A stretch of 64,000 nucleotides of DNA. Source: Ephydatia muelleri (lineage: Eukaryota > Porifera > Demospongiae > Spongillida > Spongillidae). The notes beneath the pieces were generated by a model that saw nothing but the letters and a program-made list of their open reading frames with translations, was not told the origin of the DNA and made no database searches. Of the stretch, positions 51,331-64,000 are shown piece by piece; within the stretch, counting starts at the first letter, position 1; every line of letters begins with the position of its first letter. The position numbers and the translations under genes were made by a program. The stretch spans positions 4,334,016 to 4,398,015 of the forward strand of contig JABACO010000021.1 in NCBI GenBank assembly GCA_013339895.1, in the 5' to 3' direction.

Positions 51331-51773
51331 ATGCTCAATTTAATTCCAATGCAATCCACAACTACATTAGCAATATAATTCCATTACATTGTATAACTAT
51401 GCTTAGCATAAGTAATGCAATTCCAATGCATTGCACAACTATGCTTATCATAAGCAATTAAATTCCAGTGCACTATGCTTATCATAAGCAATTAAATTCC
51501 ATTGCACTATGCTTATCATAAGCCATTTAATTCCATTGCACTATACTTATCATAAGCTATTTAATTCCATTCCATTGCACAACGATGCTTACCATGAGAA
51601 ATTTAATTCCATTGCATTGCACAACTATACTTATCATAAGCAATGCAATCCCAATGCATTGCACAATTATGCTTATCATAAGCAATTTATTTCCATTGCC
51701 TTGCACAACTATGCTTATCATAAGTAATGTAATTCCATTGCATTGCACAACTATGCTTAGCATAAGCAATGCT

Positions 51774-52920
51774 GAGCATAGTTGTGCAAAGCATTGGGAT
51801 TGCATTGCTTACGATAAGCATAGTTATGCAATGCATTGGGATTGCAATGCTTATAGTCTTGCAATGCATTGGAATTTAATTGCTTATGATAAGCATAGTT
51901 GTGTAATGTACTGGGATTGCATTGTGTGTGCTAAGTATAGCTGTATAATACATTGGAATTTAATTGCTTATGATAAGTATAGTTGTGCAATGCATTGGGA
52001 ATACATTGCTTATGCTAAGGATCGACGTTGTGCAATGCAATGGAATTAAATCGCTTATGATAAGCATAGTTATGCACTGCATTGATATTGCATTGCTGAT
52101 GCTAAGCGTAGTTTGCAATGCATTGGAAATAAAATGCTTATGATAAGCATAGTTGTGCAATGCAATGGATTTAAATTGCTTATGATAAGCCTAGTTGTGC
52201 AATGAATTGGGATTGCATTGCTTATGCTAAGGATAGTTGTGCAATGCAATGGAATTAAATTGCTTAAGTAAGAATAGTTGTGCAATGCATTGGGATTGCA
52301 TTGCTTATGCTAAGCATAGTTGTGCAATGCATTGGGATTTAAAATGCTTATGATAAGCATAGTCGTGTAATACATTGGAATTTAATTGCTTATGATAAGT
52401 ATTGTTGTGCAATGCATTGGGATTGCATTTCTTATGCTAAGGATTGTTCATTCTATGGAATTAAAATGCATTTGATAAGCATAGCTGTGCAATGCATTAG
52501 AATTGCATTGGTTATGATAAGCATAGTTGTGCAATGCATTAGGATTGCATTTTTTATGCTAAGGGTAGTTTTCTACGTAATCTCTTCCGTCTCGTCAAGA
52601 AGGCGGATCTTTCAAAGTTGATTCGTCTCAAGGCCGTAGGCAACGGGGTGCCCCCGATTTTTTGAGAGACCTTTCTAATAGTCATTCGTGGAATTACTGC
52701 CACTATAGCAGGAAAAAGGTTGATAATTGTAATTGTTGAATACCCATGTCATGGTATTTCATTCAGAACAAAGTAGGAATACACTTGCCATCAATGATTC
52801 GTAATGGTGCACTACCCATCTTATGATAAACTCATTGTGCAATGTTAATGTATATAATAAATTGTTGTTCAAAGTGATATCTGAGTATGGTATATCATTC
52901 AGATTCAAGTAGGAATATTC
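51774..52920. repeat. Inverted block spanning the junction of the two satellites
   Basis: 51774-52570 holds 42-bp monomers in reverse orientation, 52571-52730 is non-satellite, and 52731-52920 holds ~145-bp satellite in reverse orientation ('gaacaaagtaggaatacacttgccatcaatga', 'ggtgcactacccatcttatgataaac'). Read backwards, the order is ~145-bp satellite, unique piece, 42-bp satellite, the same order as on the forward strand at 48300-51773. Confidence 0.85.
52571..52730. other. Non-satellite island inside the satellite, partly GC-rich
   Basis: About 160 bases unlike the flanking repeats. The first 90 are GC-rich (CGTCTCGTCAAGAAGGCGGA, then GGCCGTAGGCAACGGGGTGC) and stay open in one forward frame for about 30 codons (LVKKADLSKLIRLK) before a stop. 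I do not recognise it. It could be a captured gene or transposon fragment. Confidence 0.5.
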
Positions 52921-55773
52921 TCAATGCTATCCCAAGCATTGCGCAACTATGCTTAGCATAAGCAATTTAATTCCATTGCATTGCACAACTATTATTAGCA
53001 TAAGCAATGCAATCCCGATACATTAGAACAATTATGCTTGTAAGCAATTCAATTTCAATGCACTGCACAACTATGCTTATCATAAGCTATAATTCCAATG
53101 CATTGCAAGCAATGCAATCCCAATGAATTGCACAACTATGCTAATCATAAGCAATTTATTTCCGATGCATTCCACAACTATCATTAGCATAAGCAATGCG
53201 CATTGCACAATTATGCTTAAAGCTTTAATTTCAATGCACTGCACAACGATGCTTATCATAAGCAATTATATTTCCAATGCATCTTATCATAAGCAATATA
53301 TTTCCAATGCATTGCAAAACGATGGTTATCATAAGCAATTTAATTCCCTTGCATTGCACAACTAGGCTTAGCATTAGCAATGCAATCCCAGTGCATTACA
53401 CAACAATGGTTATCATAAGCAATTTAATTCCAATGAATTGCAAAACTATGCTTAGCATAAGCAATGCAATCCCAAAGCATTGCACAACGAAGCTTATCAT
53501 AACCAATTTAATTCCCTTGCATTGCACAACTAGGCTTAGCATAAGCAATGCAATCCAAACGCTGATGCATTGCACAACTATGCTTATCATGAGCAAATTA
53601 ATTCCAATACATTGCACAACTATGCTTAGAAACAGCAATGCAATCCCAATGCATGACACAACTATGCTTATCATAAGCAATAAAAATTGCACAACTATGC
53701 TTAGCATAAGCAATGCTGTTCCTTGCATTGCAAACTATACTTATCATAAGCAATTTAATTCTTCTGCATTGCACAACTGCAATCCCAATGCTATACACAA
53801 CTATAATTATCAATGCATTGCAGAACTATGCTTAGCATAAGCAATGCTATCCCATGCATTGCACAACTGTACTAATCATAAGCAATTTAATTCCAATGCA
53901 TTGCAAATAACATAAGCAATGCTGTCCGATGAATTGCACAATGTATATTTATATAAGCAATTTAATTCCAATGCATTGCACAACTATGCTTATCATAAGC
54001 AATGTAATTCCATTGCATTGCACAACTATGCTTAGCATAAGCAATGCAATCCCATTGCATTGCACAACTATGCTTATCATTAGGAATTTAATACCATTGC
54101 CTTGAAGCATTATAATTCCAATGCATTACAATCTACGCTTAGCATAAGCAATGCAATCCCAATTCATTGCACAATTATGCTTGTCATAAGTAATTTAATT
54201 TCATTCGACTGCACAACTTATGCTTATCATAAGCAATTTAATTTCAATGTATTTCACAACTATGCTCAGCATAAGCAATGCAATCCCAATGCATTGCACA
54301 ACTATGCTTACCATAAGCAATGCAATCCTAATGCACTGCACAACTATGCTTACCATAAGCAATGCAATCCCAATGCATTGCACAACTATGCTTACCATAA
54401 GCAATGCAATCCGCACAATTATGCTTAAAGCTTTAATTTCAATGCATTGCACAACGATGCTTATCATAAGCAATTATATTTCCAATGCATCTTATCATAA
54501 GCAATTTATTTCCAATGCATTGCAAAACGATGGTTATCATAAGCAATTTAATTCCCTTGCATTGCACAACTAGGCTTAGCATTAGCAATGCAATCCCAGT
54601 GCATTACACAACTATGGTTATCATAAGCAATTTAATTCCAATGAATTGCAAAACTATGCTTAGCATAAGCAATGCAATCCCAAAGCATTGCACAACGAAG
54701 CTTATCATAACCAATTTAATTCCCTTGCATTGCACAACTAGGCTTAGCATAAGCAATGCAATCCAAACGCTGATGCATTGCACAACTATGCTTATCATGA
54801 GCAAATTAATTCCAATACATTGCACAACTATGCTTAGAAACAGCAATGCAATCCCAATGCATGACACAACTATGCTTATCATAAGCAATAAAAATTGCAC
54901 AACTATGCTTAGCAAAAGCAATGCTGTCCCTTGCATTGCACAACTATACTTATCGAAAGTAATTTAATTCCAATGAATTGCACAATTATGCTTCGCATAA
55001 GCAATGCTGTTCCTTGCATTGCAAACTATACTTATCATAAGCAATTTAATTCTTCTGCATTGCACAACTGCAATCCCAATGCTATACACAACTATAATTA
55101 TCAATGCATTGCAGAACTATGCTTAGCATAAGCAATGCTATCCCATGCATTGCACAACTGTACTAATCATAAGCAATTTAATTCCAATGCATTGCAAAAA
55201 ACATAAGCAATGCTGTCCGATGAATTGCACAATGTATATTTATATAAGCAATTTAATTCCAATGCATTGCACAACTATGCTTATCATAATCAATGCAATC
55301 CCTATGCATTGCACAACAATGCTTATCATAAGCAATGTAATTCCATTGCATTGCACAACTATGCTTAGCATAAGCAATGCAATCCCATTGCATTGCACAA
55401 CTATGCTTATCATTAGGAATTTAATACCATTGCCTTGCACAACTATGCTTATCATAAGCATTATAATTCCAATGCATTACAATCTACGCTTAGCATAAGC
55501 AATGCAATCCCAATTCATTGCACAATTATGCTTATCATATACTAGTAATTTAATTCCATTCCACTGCACAACTTATGCTTATCATAAGCAATTTAATTTC
55601 AATGTATCTCACAACTATGCTCAGCATAAGCAATGCAATCCCAATGCATTGCACAACTATGCTTACCATAAGCAATGCAATCCTAATGCACTGCACAACT
55701 ATGCTTACCATAAGCAATGCAATCCCAATGCATTGCACAACCATACTTATCTTAAGCAATAAAATTCCTATGT

Positions 55774-58700
55774 ATTACTCAACTATACTTAGCATGCGCA
55801 ATTTTATCCAGTACATTACACAACTATGCTTATGAAATGCCAATGCATTGCAAAACTATGCTTAGCATAAACAATGCAACTATGCTTATCATAAGCAATG
55901 TAATTCCATTGCATAGCACAACATAAACATTTTAATACAAACGCATTGTAAAACTATGCTTAGCATAAGCAATGCAATCCCAATGCATTGCACAACTATG
56001 CTTAGCATAAGCAATGCAATTCCAATGCATTGCACAACTATGCTTATCATAAACAATTTAGTTCCAATGCATGCACAAATATGCTTAGCATGAGCAATGC
56101 AATCCCAGTGCTATACACAACTATGCTTATCATAAGCAATTAAATTCCTATGCATTGCACAACTCTCAATATCATAAGCAATTTCATTCCACTGCATTGC
56201 ACAACTATGCTTATGATAAGCAGTACAATCCCAATGCCTTTCATAACTACACTTATCGTAAGCGATGCATATCCAATAATTGCACAACTATTCTGATCAT
56301 AAGCAATGCTATCCCAATGCATTGCACACAATTTAATTCCATTGCATTGCACAACTATGCTTATCATTAGCATTTTTATCACAATGCATTGCACAACTAT
56401 GCTTAGCATAAGCAAAGCAATCCCAATGCATTGCACAACTATATGCTTATCAAAAGCAATTTAATTCCATTGCAATCCCAATGCATTACACAACAATGCT
56501 TATCATAAGCGATTTAATTCCACTGCATTGCACAACTATGCTTAGCATAAACAATGCAATCCCAATGCATTGCACAATTATGCTTATCATAAGCAATTTA
56601 AATCCATTGCCTTGCACAACTATGCTTATCATAAGCAATACAATCCCAATATATTGCACAATTATGCTTTCATAAGCAATTTCTTTCCATTGCATTGCAC
56701 AACGATGCCTATCATAAGTAATTTAATTCCAATGCATTTCAAACTACGTTTAGCATAAGCAATGCAATCCCAATGCATTGCACAACTATTCTTATCATAA
56801 TCAGTGCACCAAATGCTTTGCACAACTACGGGCTTATCATTAATAATGCTATCCCAATGACTACACAATTATTCTTATCATAAGCAATTATATCCCAATG
56901 CATTATACAACTAAGCGTATCATGAGCAATTTAATCCCATTGCATTGCACAACGATTAGTAGCATAAGCAATGCAATTCCAATGCATTGCGCTTATGATA
57001 ATCAATTTAATTTCAATGCATTGCACAACTATTCTTATCATAAGAATGCAATCCCAATGCCTTGCACAACTTCGCTCTTATCATAAGTAATGCTATCCCA
57101 ATGACTGCACAATTATTCTTATTATGTGCAATGTTCAACAATACTTATCATAAGCAATTAAATTCCAATGTATTACACAGCTATACTTAGCATACGCAAT
57201 GCAATCCCAGTACATTACACAACTAAGCTTATCATAAGCAATTAAAATCCAATGCATTGCACAACCATACTTAGATTAAGCAATGCTATCCATGGCATTC
57301 CACAACTATGCTTATCATAAGCAATTCAATTGCAGACAATCCCAATGCCTTTCATGACTACGCTTATCGTGACCAATGCTTTTTCAAACTAATCTGATCA
57401 TAAGCAATGCTATCCCAATGCATTGCACACAATTTAATTCCATTGCATTGCACAACTATGCTTATCATAAGCATTTTAATTCCAATGCATTATGAACTAC
57501 GCTTCGCATAAGCCAATTCATTGCACAATTATGCTTATCTTCCACTGCACAATTATGTTTATCATAAGCAATTTAAATTCCTTGCATTGCACAACTATGC
57601 TTATCATAAGCAATACAATTCCAATGCATTGCACAACTATACTTATCTTAAGCAATTAAATTCCTATGTATTACTCAACTATACTTAGCATAGGCAACGC
57701 AATCCCAGTACATTACACAAAGATGCTTATCATAAGCAATTTGCATTGCACAACCTTGCGTAACATGAGTAATGCAATCCCAGTGCAATACACAACTATT
57801 CTTATCATAAGCAATTAAATTGCAATGCATATAGATAAGCAATGCAATTCTAATGCATTGCACAACTCTCATTATCATTACTCAACTATACTTAGCATGC
57901 GCAATTTTATCCAGTACATTACACAACTATGCTTATGAAATGCCAATGCATTGCAAAACTATGCTTAGCATAAACAATGCATAGCACAACATGAACATTT
58001 TAATACAAACGCATTGTAAAACTATGCTTAGCATAAGCAATGCAATCCCAATGCATTGCACAACTATGCTTAGCATAAGCAATGCAATTCCAATGCATTG
58101 CACAACTATGCTTATCATAAACAATTTAGTTCCAATGCATGCACAAATATGCTTAGCATGAGCAATGCAATCCCAGTGCTATACACAACTATGCTTATCA
58201 TAAGCAATTAAATTCCTATGCATTGCACAACTCTCAATATCATAAGCAATTTCATTCCACTGCATTGCACAACTATGCTTATGATAAGCAGTACAATCCC
58301 AATGCCTTTTATAACTACACTTATCGTAAGCGATGCATATCCAATAATTGCACAACTATTCTGATCATAAGCAATGCTATCCCAATGCATTGCACACAAT
58401 TTAATTCCATTGCATTGCACAACTATGCTTATCATTAGCATTTTTATCACAATGCATTGCACAACTATGCTTAGCATAAGCAAAGCAATCCCAATGCATT
58501 GCACAACTATATGCTTATCAAAAGCAATTTAATTCCATTGCAATCCCAATGCATTACACAACAATGCTTATCATAAGCGATTTAATTCCACTGCATTGCA
58601 CAACTATGCTTAGCATAAACAATGCAATCCCAATGCATTGCACAATTATGCTTATCATGAGCAATATAAATCCATTGCCTTGCACAACTATGCTTATCAT

Positions 58701-61700
58701 AAGCAATGCAAACCCAATATATTGCAAAATTATGCTTTCATAAGCAATTTAATTCTATTGCATTGCACAACGATGCCTATCATAAGTAATGTAATTCCAA
58801 TGCATTTCAAACTACGTTTAGCATAAGCAATGCAATCCCAATGCATTGCACAACTATTCTTATCATAATCAGTGCACCAAATGCTTTGCACAACTACGGG
58901 CTTATCATTAGTAATGCTATCCCAATGACTACACAATTATTCTTATCATAAGCAATTGTATCCCAATGCATTATACAACTAAGCGTATCATGAGCAATTT
59001 AATCCCATTGCATTGCACAACGATTAGTAGCATAAGCAATGCAATTCCAATGCATTGCGCTTATGATAATCAATTTAATTTCAATGCATTGCACAACTAT
59101 TCTTATCATAAGAATGCAATCCCAATGCCTTGCACAACTTCGCTCTTATCATAAGTAATGCTATCCCAATGACTGCACAATTATTCTTATTATGTGCAAT
59201 GTTCAACAATACTTATCATAAGCAATTAAATTCCAATGTATTACACAGCTATACTTAGCATACGCAATGCAATCCCAGTACATTACACAACTAAGCTTAT
59301 CATAAGCAATTAAAATCCAATGCATTGCACAACCATACTTAGATTAAGCAATGCTATCCATGGCATTCCACAACTATGCTTATCATAAGCAATTCAATTG
59401 CAGACAATCCCAATGCCTTTCATGACTACGCTTATCGTGACCAATGCTTTCTCAAACTAATCTGATCATAAGCAATGCTATCCCAATGCATTGCACACAA
59501 TTTAATTCCATTGCATTGCACAACTATGCTTATCATAAGCATTTTAATTCCAATGCATTATGAACTACGCTTCGCATAAGCCAATTCATTGCACAATTAT
59601 GCTTATCTTCCACTGCACAATTATGTTTATCATAAGCAATTTAATTTCCTTGCATTGCACAACTATGCTTATCATAAGCAATACAATTCCAATGCATTGC
59701 ACAACTATACTTATCTTAAGCAATTAAATTCCTATGTATTACTCAACTATACTTAGCATAGGCAACGCAATCCCAGTACATTACACAAAGATGCTTATCA
59801 TAAGCAATTTGCATTGCACAACCTTGCGTAACATGAGTAATGCAATCCCAGTGCAATACACAACTATTCTTATCATAAGCAATTAAATTGCAATGCATAT
59901 AGATAAGCAATGCAATTCTAATGCATTGCACAACTCTCATTATCATTACTCAACTATACTTAGCATGCGCAATTTTATCCAGTACATTACACAACTATGC
60001 TTATGAAATGCCAATGCATTGCAAAACTATGCTTAGCATAAACAATGCATAGCACAACATGAACATTTTAATACAAACGCATTGTAAAACTATGCTTAGC
60101 ATAAGCAATGCAATCCCAATGCATTGCACAACTATGCTTAGCATAAGCAATGCAATTCCAATGCATTGCACAACTATGCTTATCATAAACAATTTAGTTC
60201 CAATGCATGCACAAATATGCTTAGCATGAGCAATGCAATCCCAGTGCTATACACAACTATGCTTATCATAAGCAATTAAATTCCTATGCATTGCACAACT
60301 CTCAATATCATAAGCAATTTCATTCCACTGCATTGCACAACTATGCTTATGATAAGCAGTACAATCCCAATGCCTTTTATAACTACACTTATCGTAAGCG
60401 ATGCATATCCAATAATTGCACAACTATTCTGATCATAAGCAATGCTATCCCAATGCATTGCACACAATTTAATTCCATTGCATTGCACAACTATGCTTAT
60501 CATTAGCATTTTTATCACAATGCATTGCACAACTATGCTTAGCATAAGCAAAGCAATCCCAATGCATTGCACAACTATATGCTTATCAAAAGCAATTTAA
60601 TTCCATTGCAATCCCAATGCATTACACAACAATGCTTATCATAAGCGATTTAATTCCACTGCATTGCACAACTATGCTTAGCATAAACAATGCAATCCCA
60701 ATGCATTGCACAATTATGCTTATCATGAGCAATATAAATCCATTGCCTTGCACAACTATGCTTATCATAAGCTATGCAAACCCAATATATTGCAAAATTA
60801 TGCTTTCATAAGCAATTTAATTCTATTGCATTGCACAACGATGCCTATCATAAGTAATGTAATTCCAATGCATTTCAAACTACGTTTAGCATAAGCAATG
60901 CAATCCCAATGCATTGCACAACTATTCTTATCATAATCAGTGCACCAAATGCTTTGCACAACTACGGGCTTATCATTAGTAATGCTATCCCAATGACTAC
61001 ACAATTATTCTTATCATAAGCAATTGTATCCCAATGCATTATACAACTAAGCGTATCATGAGCAATTTAATCCCATTGCATTGCACAACGATTAGTAGCA
61101 TAAGCAATGCAATTCCAATGCATTGCGCTTATGATAATCAATTTAATTTCAATGCATTGCACAACTATTCTTATCATAAGAATGCAATCCCAATGCCTTG
61201 CACAACTTCGCTCTTATCATAAGTAATGCTATCCCAATGACTGCACAATTATTCTTATTATGTGCAATGTTCAACAATACTTATCATAAGCAATTAAATT
61301 CCAATGTATTACACAGCTATACTTAGCATACGCAATGCAATCCCAGTACATTACACAACTAAGCTTATCATAAGCAATTAAAATCCAATGCATTGCACAA
61401 CCATACTTAGATTAAGCAATGCTATCCATGGCATTCCACAACTATGCTTATCATAAGCAATTCAATTGCAGACAATCCCAATGCCTTTCATGACTACGCT
61501 TATCGTGACCAATGCTTTCTCAAACTAATCTGATCATAAGCAATGCTATCCCAATGCATTGCACACAATTTAATTCCATTGCATTGCACAACTATGCTTA
61601 TCATAAGCATTTTAATTCCAATGCATTATGAACTACGCTTCGCATAAGCCAATTCATTGCACAATTATGCTTATCTTCCACTGCACAATTATGTTTATCA

Positions 61701-64000
61701 TAAGCAATTTAATTTCCTTGCATTGCACAACTATGCTTATCATAAGCAATACAATTCCAATGCATTGCACAACTATACTTATCTTAAGCAATTAAATTCC
61801 TATGTATTACTCAACTATACTTAGCATAGGCAACGCAATCCCAGTACATTACACAAAGATGCTTATCATAAGCAATTTGCATTGCACAACCTTGCGTAAC
61901 ATGAGTAATGCAATCCCAGTGCAATACACAACTATTCTTATCATAAGCAATTAAATTGCAATGCATATAGATAAGCAATGCAATTCTAATGCATTGCACA
62001 ACTCTCATTATCATTACTCAACTATACTTAGCATGCGCAATTTTATCCAGTACATTACACAACTATGCTTATGAAATGCCAATGCATTGCAAAACTATGC
62101 TTAGCATAAACAATGCATAGCACAACATGAACATTTTAATACAAACGCATTGTAAAACTATGCTTAGCATAAGCAATGCAATCCCAATGCATTGCACAAC
62201 TATGCTTAGCATAAGCAATGCAATTCCAATGCATTGCACAACTATGCTTATCATAAACAATTTAGTTCCAATGCATGCACAAATATGCTTAGCATGAGCA
62301 ATGCAATCCCAGTGCTATACACAACTATGCTTATCATAAGCAATTAAATTCCTATGCATTGCACAACTCTCAATATCATAAGCAATTTCATTCCACTGCA
62401 TTGCACAACTATGCTTATGATAAGCAGTACAATCCCAATGCCTTTTATAACTACACTTATCGTAAGCGATGCATATCCAATAATTGCACAACTATTCTGA
62501 TCATAAGCAATGCTATCCCAATGCATTGCACACAATTTAATTCCATTGCATTGCACAACTATGCTTATCATTAGCATTTTTATCACAATGCATTGCACAA
62601 CTATGCTTAGCATAAGCAAAGCAATCCCAATGCATTGCACAACTATATGCTTATCAAAAGCAATTTAATTCCATTGCAATCCCAATGCATTACACAACAA
62701 TGCTTATCATAAGCGATTTAATTCCACTGCATTGCACAACTATGCTTAGCATAAACAATGCAATCCCAATGCATTGCACAATTATGCTTATCATGAGCAA
62801 TATAAATCCATTGCCTTGCACAACTATGCTTATCATAAGCTATGCAAACCCAATATATTGCAAAATTATGCTTTCATAAGCAATTTAATTCTATTGCATT
62901 GCACAACGATGCCTATCATAAGTAATGTAATTCCAATGCATTTCAAACTACGTTTAGCATAAGCAATGCAATCCCAATGCATTGCACAACTATTCTTATC
63001 ATAATCAGTGCACCAAATGCTTTGCACAACTACGGGCTTATCATTAGTAATGCTATCCCAATGACTACACAATTATTCTTATCATAAGCAATTGTATCCC
63101 AATGCATTATACAACTAAGCGTATCATGAGCAATTTAATCCCATTGCATTGCACAACGATTAGTAGCATAAGCAATGCAATTCCAATGCATTGCGCTTAT
63201 GATAATCAATTTAATTTCAATGCATTGCACAACTATTCTTATCATAAGAATGCAATCCCAATGCCTTGCACAACTTCGCTCTTATCATAAGTAATGCTAT
63301 CCCAATGACTGCACAATTATTCTTATTATGTGCAATGTTCAACAATACTTATCATAAGCAATTAAATTCCAATGTATTACACAGCTATACTTAGCATACG
63401 CAATGCAATCCCAGTACATTACACAACTAAGCTTATCATAAGCAATTAAAATCCAATGCATTGCACAACCATACTTAGATTAAGCAATGCTATCCATGGC
63501 ATTCCACAACTATGCTTATCATAAGCAATTCAATTGCAGACAATCCCAATGCCTTTCATGACTACGCTTATCGTGACCAATGCTTTCTCAAACTAATCTG
63601 ATCATAAGCAATGCTATCCCAATGCATTGCACACAATTTAATTCCATTGCATTGCACAACTATGCTTATCATAAGCATTTTAATTCCAATGCATTATGAA
63701 CTACGCTTCGCATAAGCCAATTCATTGCACAATTATGCTTATCTTCCACTGCACAATTATGTTTATCATAAGCAATTTAATTTCCTTGCATTGCACAACT
63801 ATGCTTATCATAAGCAATACAATTCCAATGCATTGCACAACTATACTTATCTTAAGCAATTAAATTCCTATGTATTACTCAACTATACTTAGCATAGGCA
63901 ACGCAATCCCAGTACATTACACAAAGATGCTTATCATAAGCAATTTGCATTGCACAACCTTGCGTAACATGAGTAATGCAATCCCAGTGCAATACACAAC
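55774..64000. repeat. Higher-order repeat of the 42-bp satellite, 2,068-bp unit, at least 4 copies
   Basis: The same marker (ATTACTCAACTATACTTAGC) recurs at 55774, 57877, 59945 and 62013. Copy 1 is 2,103 bp (an extra ~35 bp near 55870-55905), copies 2 and 3 are 2,068 bp each, and copy 4 is cut by the window end. Copies 2-4 are almost identical and copy 1 differs more, which points to recent unequal crossing-over or rolling amplification. Each unit holds about 49 monomer-equivalents in a fixed order of variants and indels. Confidence 0.95.

Larger units (their letters stand above)
51331..55773. repeat. 42-bp satellite, irregular part
   Basis: Monomer: ATGCATTGCACAACTATGCT, TAGCATAAGCAATGCAATTC, CA. 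Two variants, TTAGCATAAGCAATGCAATCCC and TTATCATAAGCAATTTAATTCC, often alternate as 84-bp dimers. Forward orientation at 51331-51773 and from 52921 onward; reverse orientation at 51774-52570. The piece 53205-54412 is repeated at 54413 to about 55745 (offset 1208, with about one extra dimer gained near 54920-55005). Open frames here are by-products of the 42 = 14-codon period. Confidence 0.95.

Noticed and set aside
51509-63290. Dozens of 60-190 codon open frames with 14-residue repeats in the satellite
   Set aside because: They follow the 42-bp period on both strands and in several frames, with no start context, introns or domain; they are by-products of satellite periodicity.
48300-64000. 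Regularly spaced repeats resembling a CRISPR array
   Set aside because: No unique spacers of constant size, repeats are contiguous and degenerate, the genome is eukaryotic, and no cas genes are present.

Overview
This is a eukaryotic, clearly metazoan, window: AT-rich, with intron-rich protein genes and GT-AG splicing. All three recognised genes are conserved animal housekeeping or cell-cycle genes. The low GC content, short introns, dense hairpin-type DNA transposons and a TTF/hAT-like gene fragment fit an aquatic invertebrate. A demosponge is my best guess, at low confidence. I see no prokaryotic operon, CRISPR array, tRNA or rRNA gene.

Layout. Positions 1-6537 (+) hold the 3' part of a USP9X/fat-facets-type deubiquitinase gene; 19 exons join in one frame to a stop at 6537. 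Positions 8373-19645 (-) hold a complete ECT2/Pebble RhoGEF gene; 26 exons join to exactly 802 codons plus stop. Positions 20942-43633 (+) hold a complete TM9SF3-type nonaspanin gene; 17 exons join to exactly 588 codons plus stop. USP9X and ECT2 converge (1.8 kb between stops). ECT2 and TM9SF3 are head to head across a 1.3 kb gap whose ECT2 side carries an E2F-like site next to a CHR-like TTTGAA.

Positions 43634-48990 are a transposon yard. They contain hairpin repeats and a Merlin (IS1595/ISXO2-like) DNA transposon with terminal inverted repeats and a spliced but frameshifted transposase. They also contain a cluster of multi-arm foldback elements, one of which ends in a 30-bp exact piece of that transposase. 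Related foldback elements lie in introns of all three genes, most of them in TM9SF3.

Positions 48300-64000 are satellite DNA. A degenerate ~140-150 bp repeat (48300-51330) gives way to a 42-bp satellite (51331 to the window end). The 42-bp satellite is organised as 84-bp dimers, then as a two-copy ~1.2-1.35 kb block, then as a 2,068-bp higher-order repeat with at least four copies running off the end. An inverted block at 51774-52920 repeats the junction of the two satellites in the opposite orientation. Every 42-bp monomer carries two short dyads, and because 42 is a multiple of 3 it stays open in several frames, giving many spurious repetitive reading frames. The three genes show no obvious joint pathway. 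The satellite and foldback architecture is the most unusual content.
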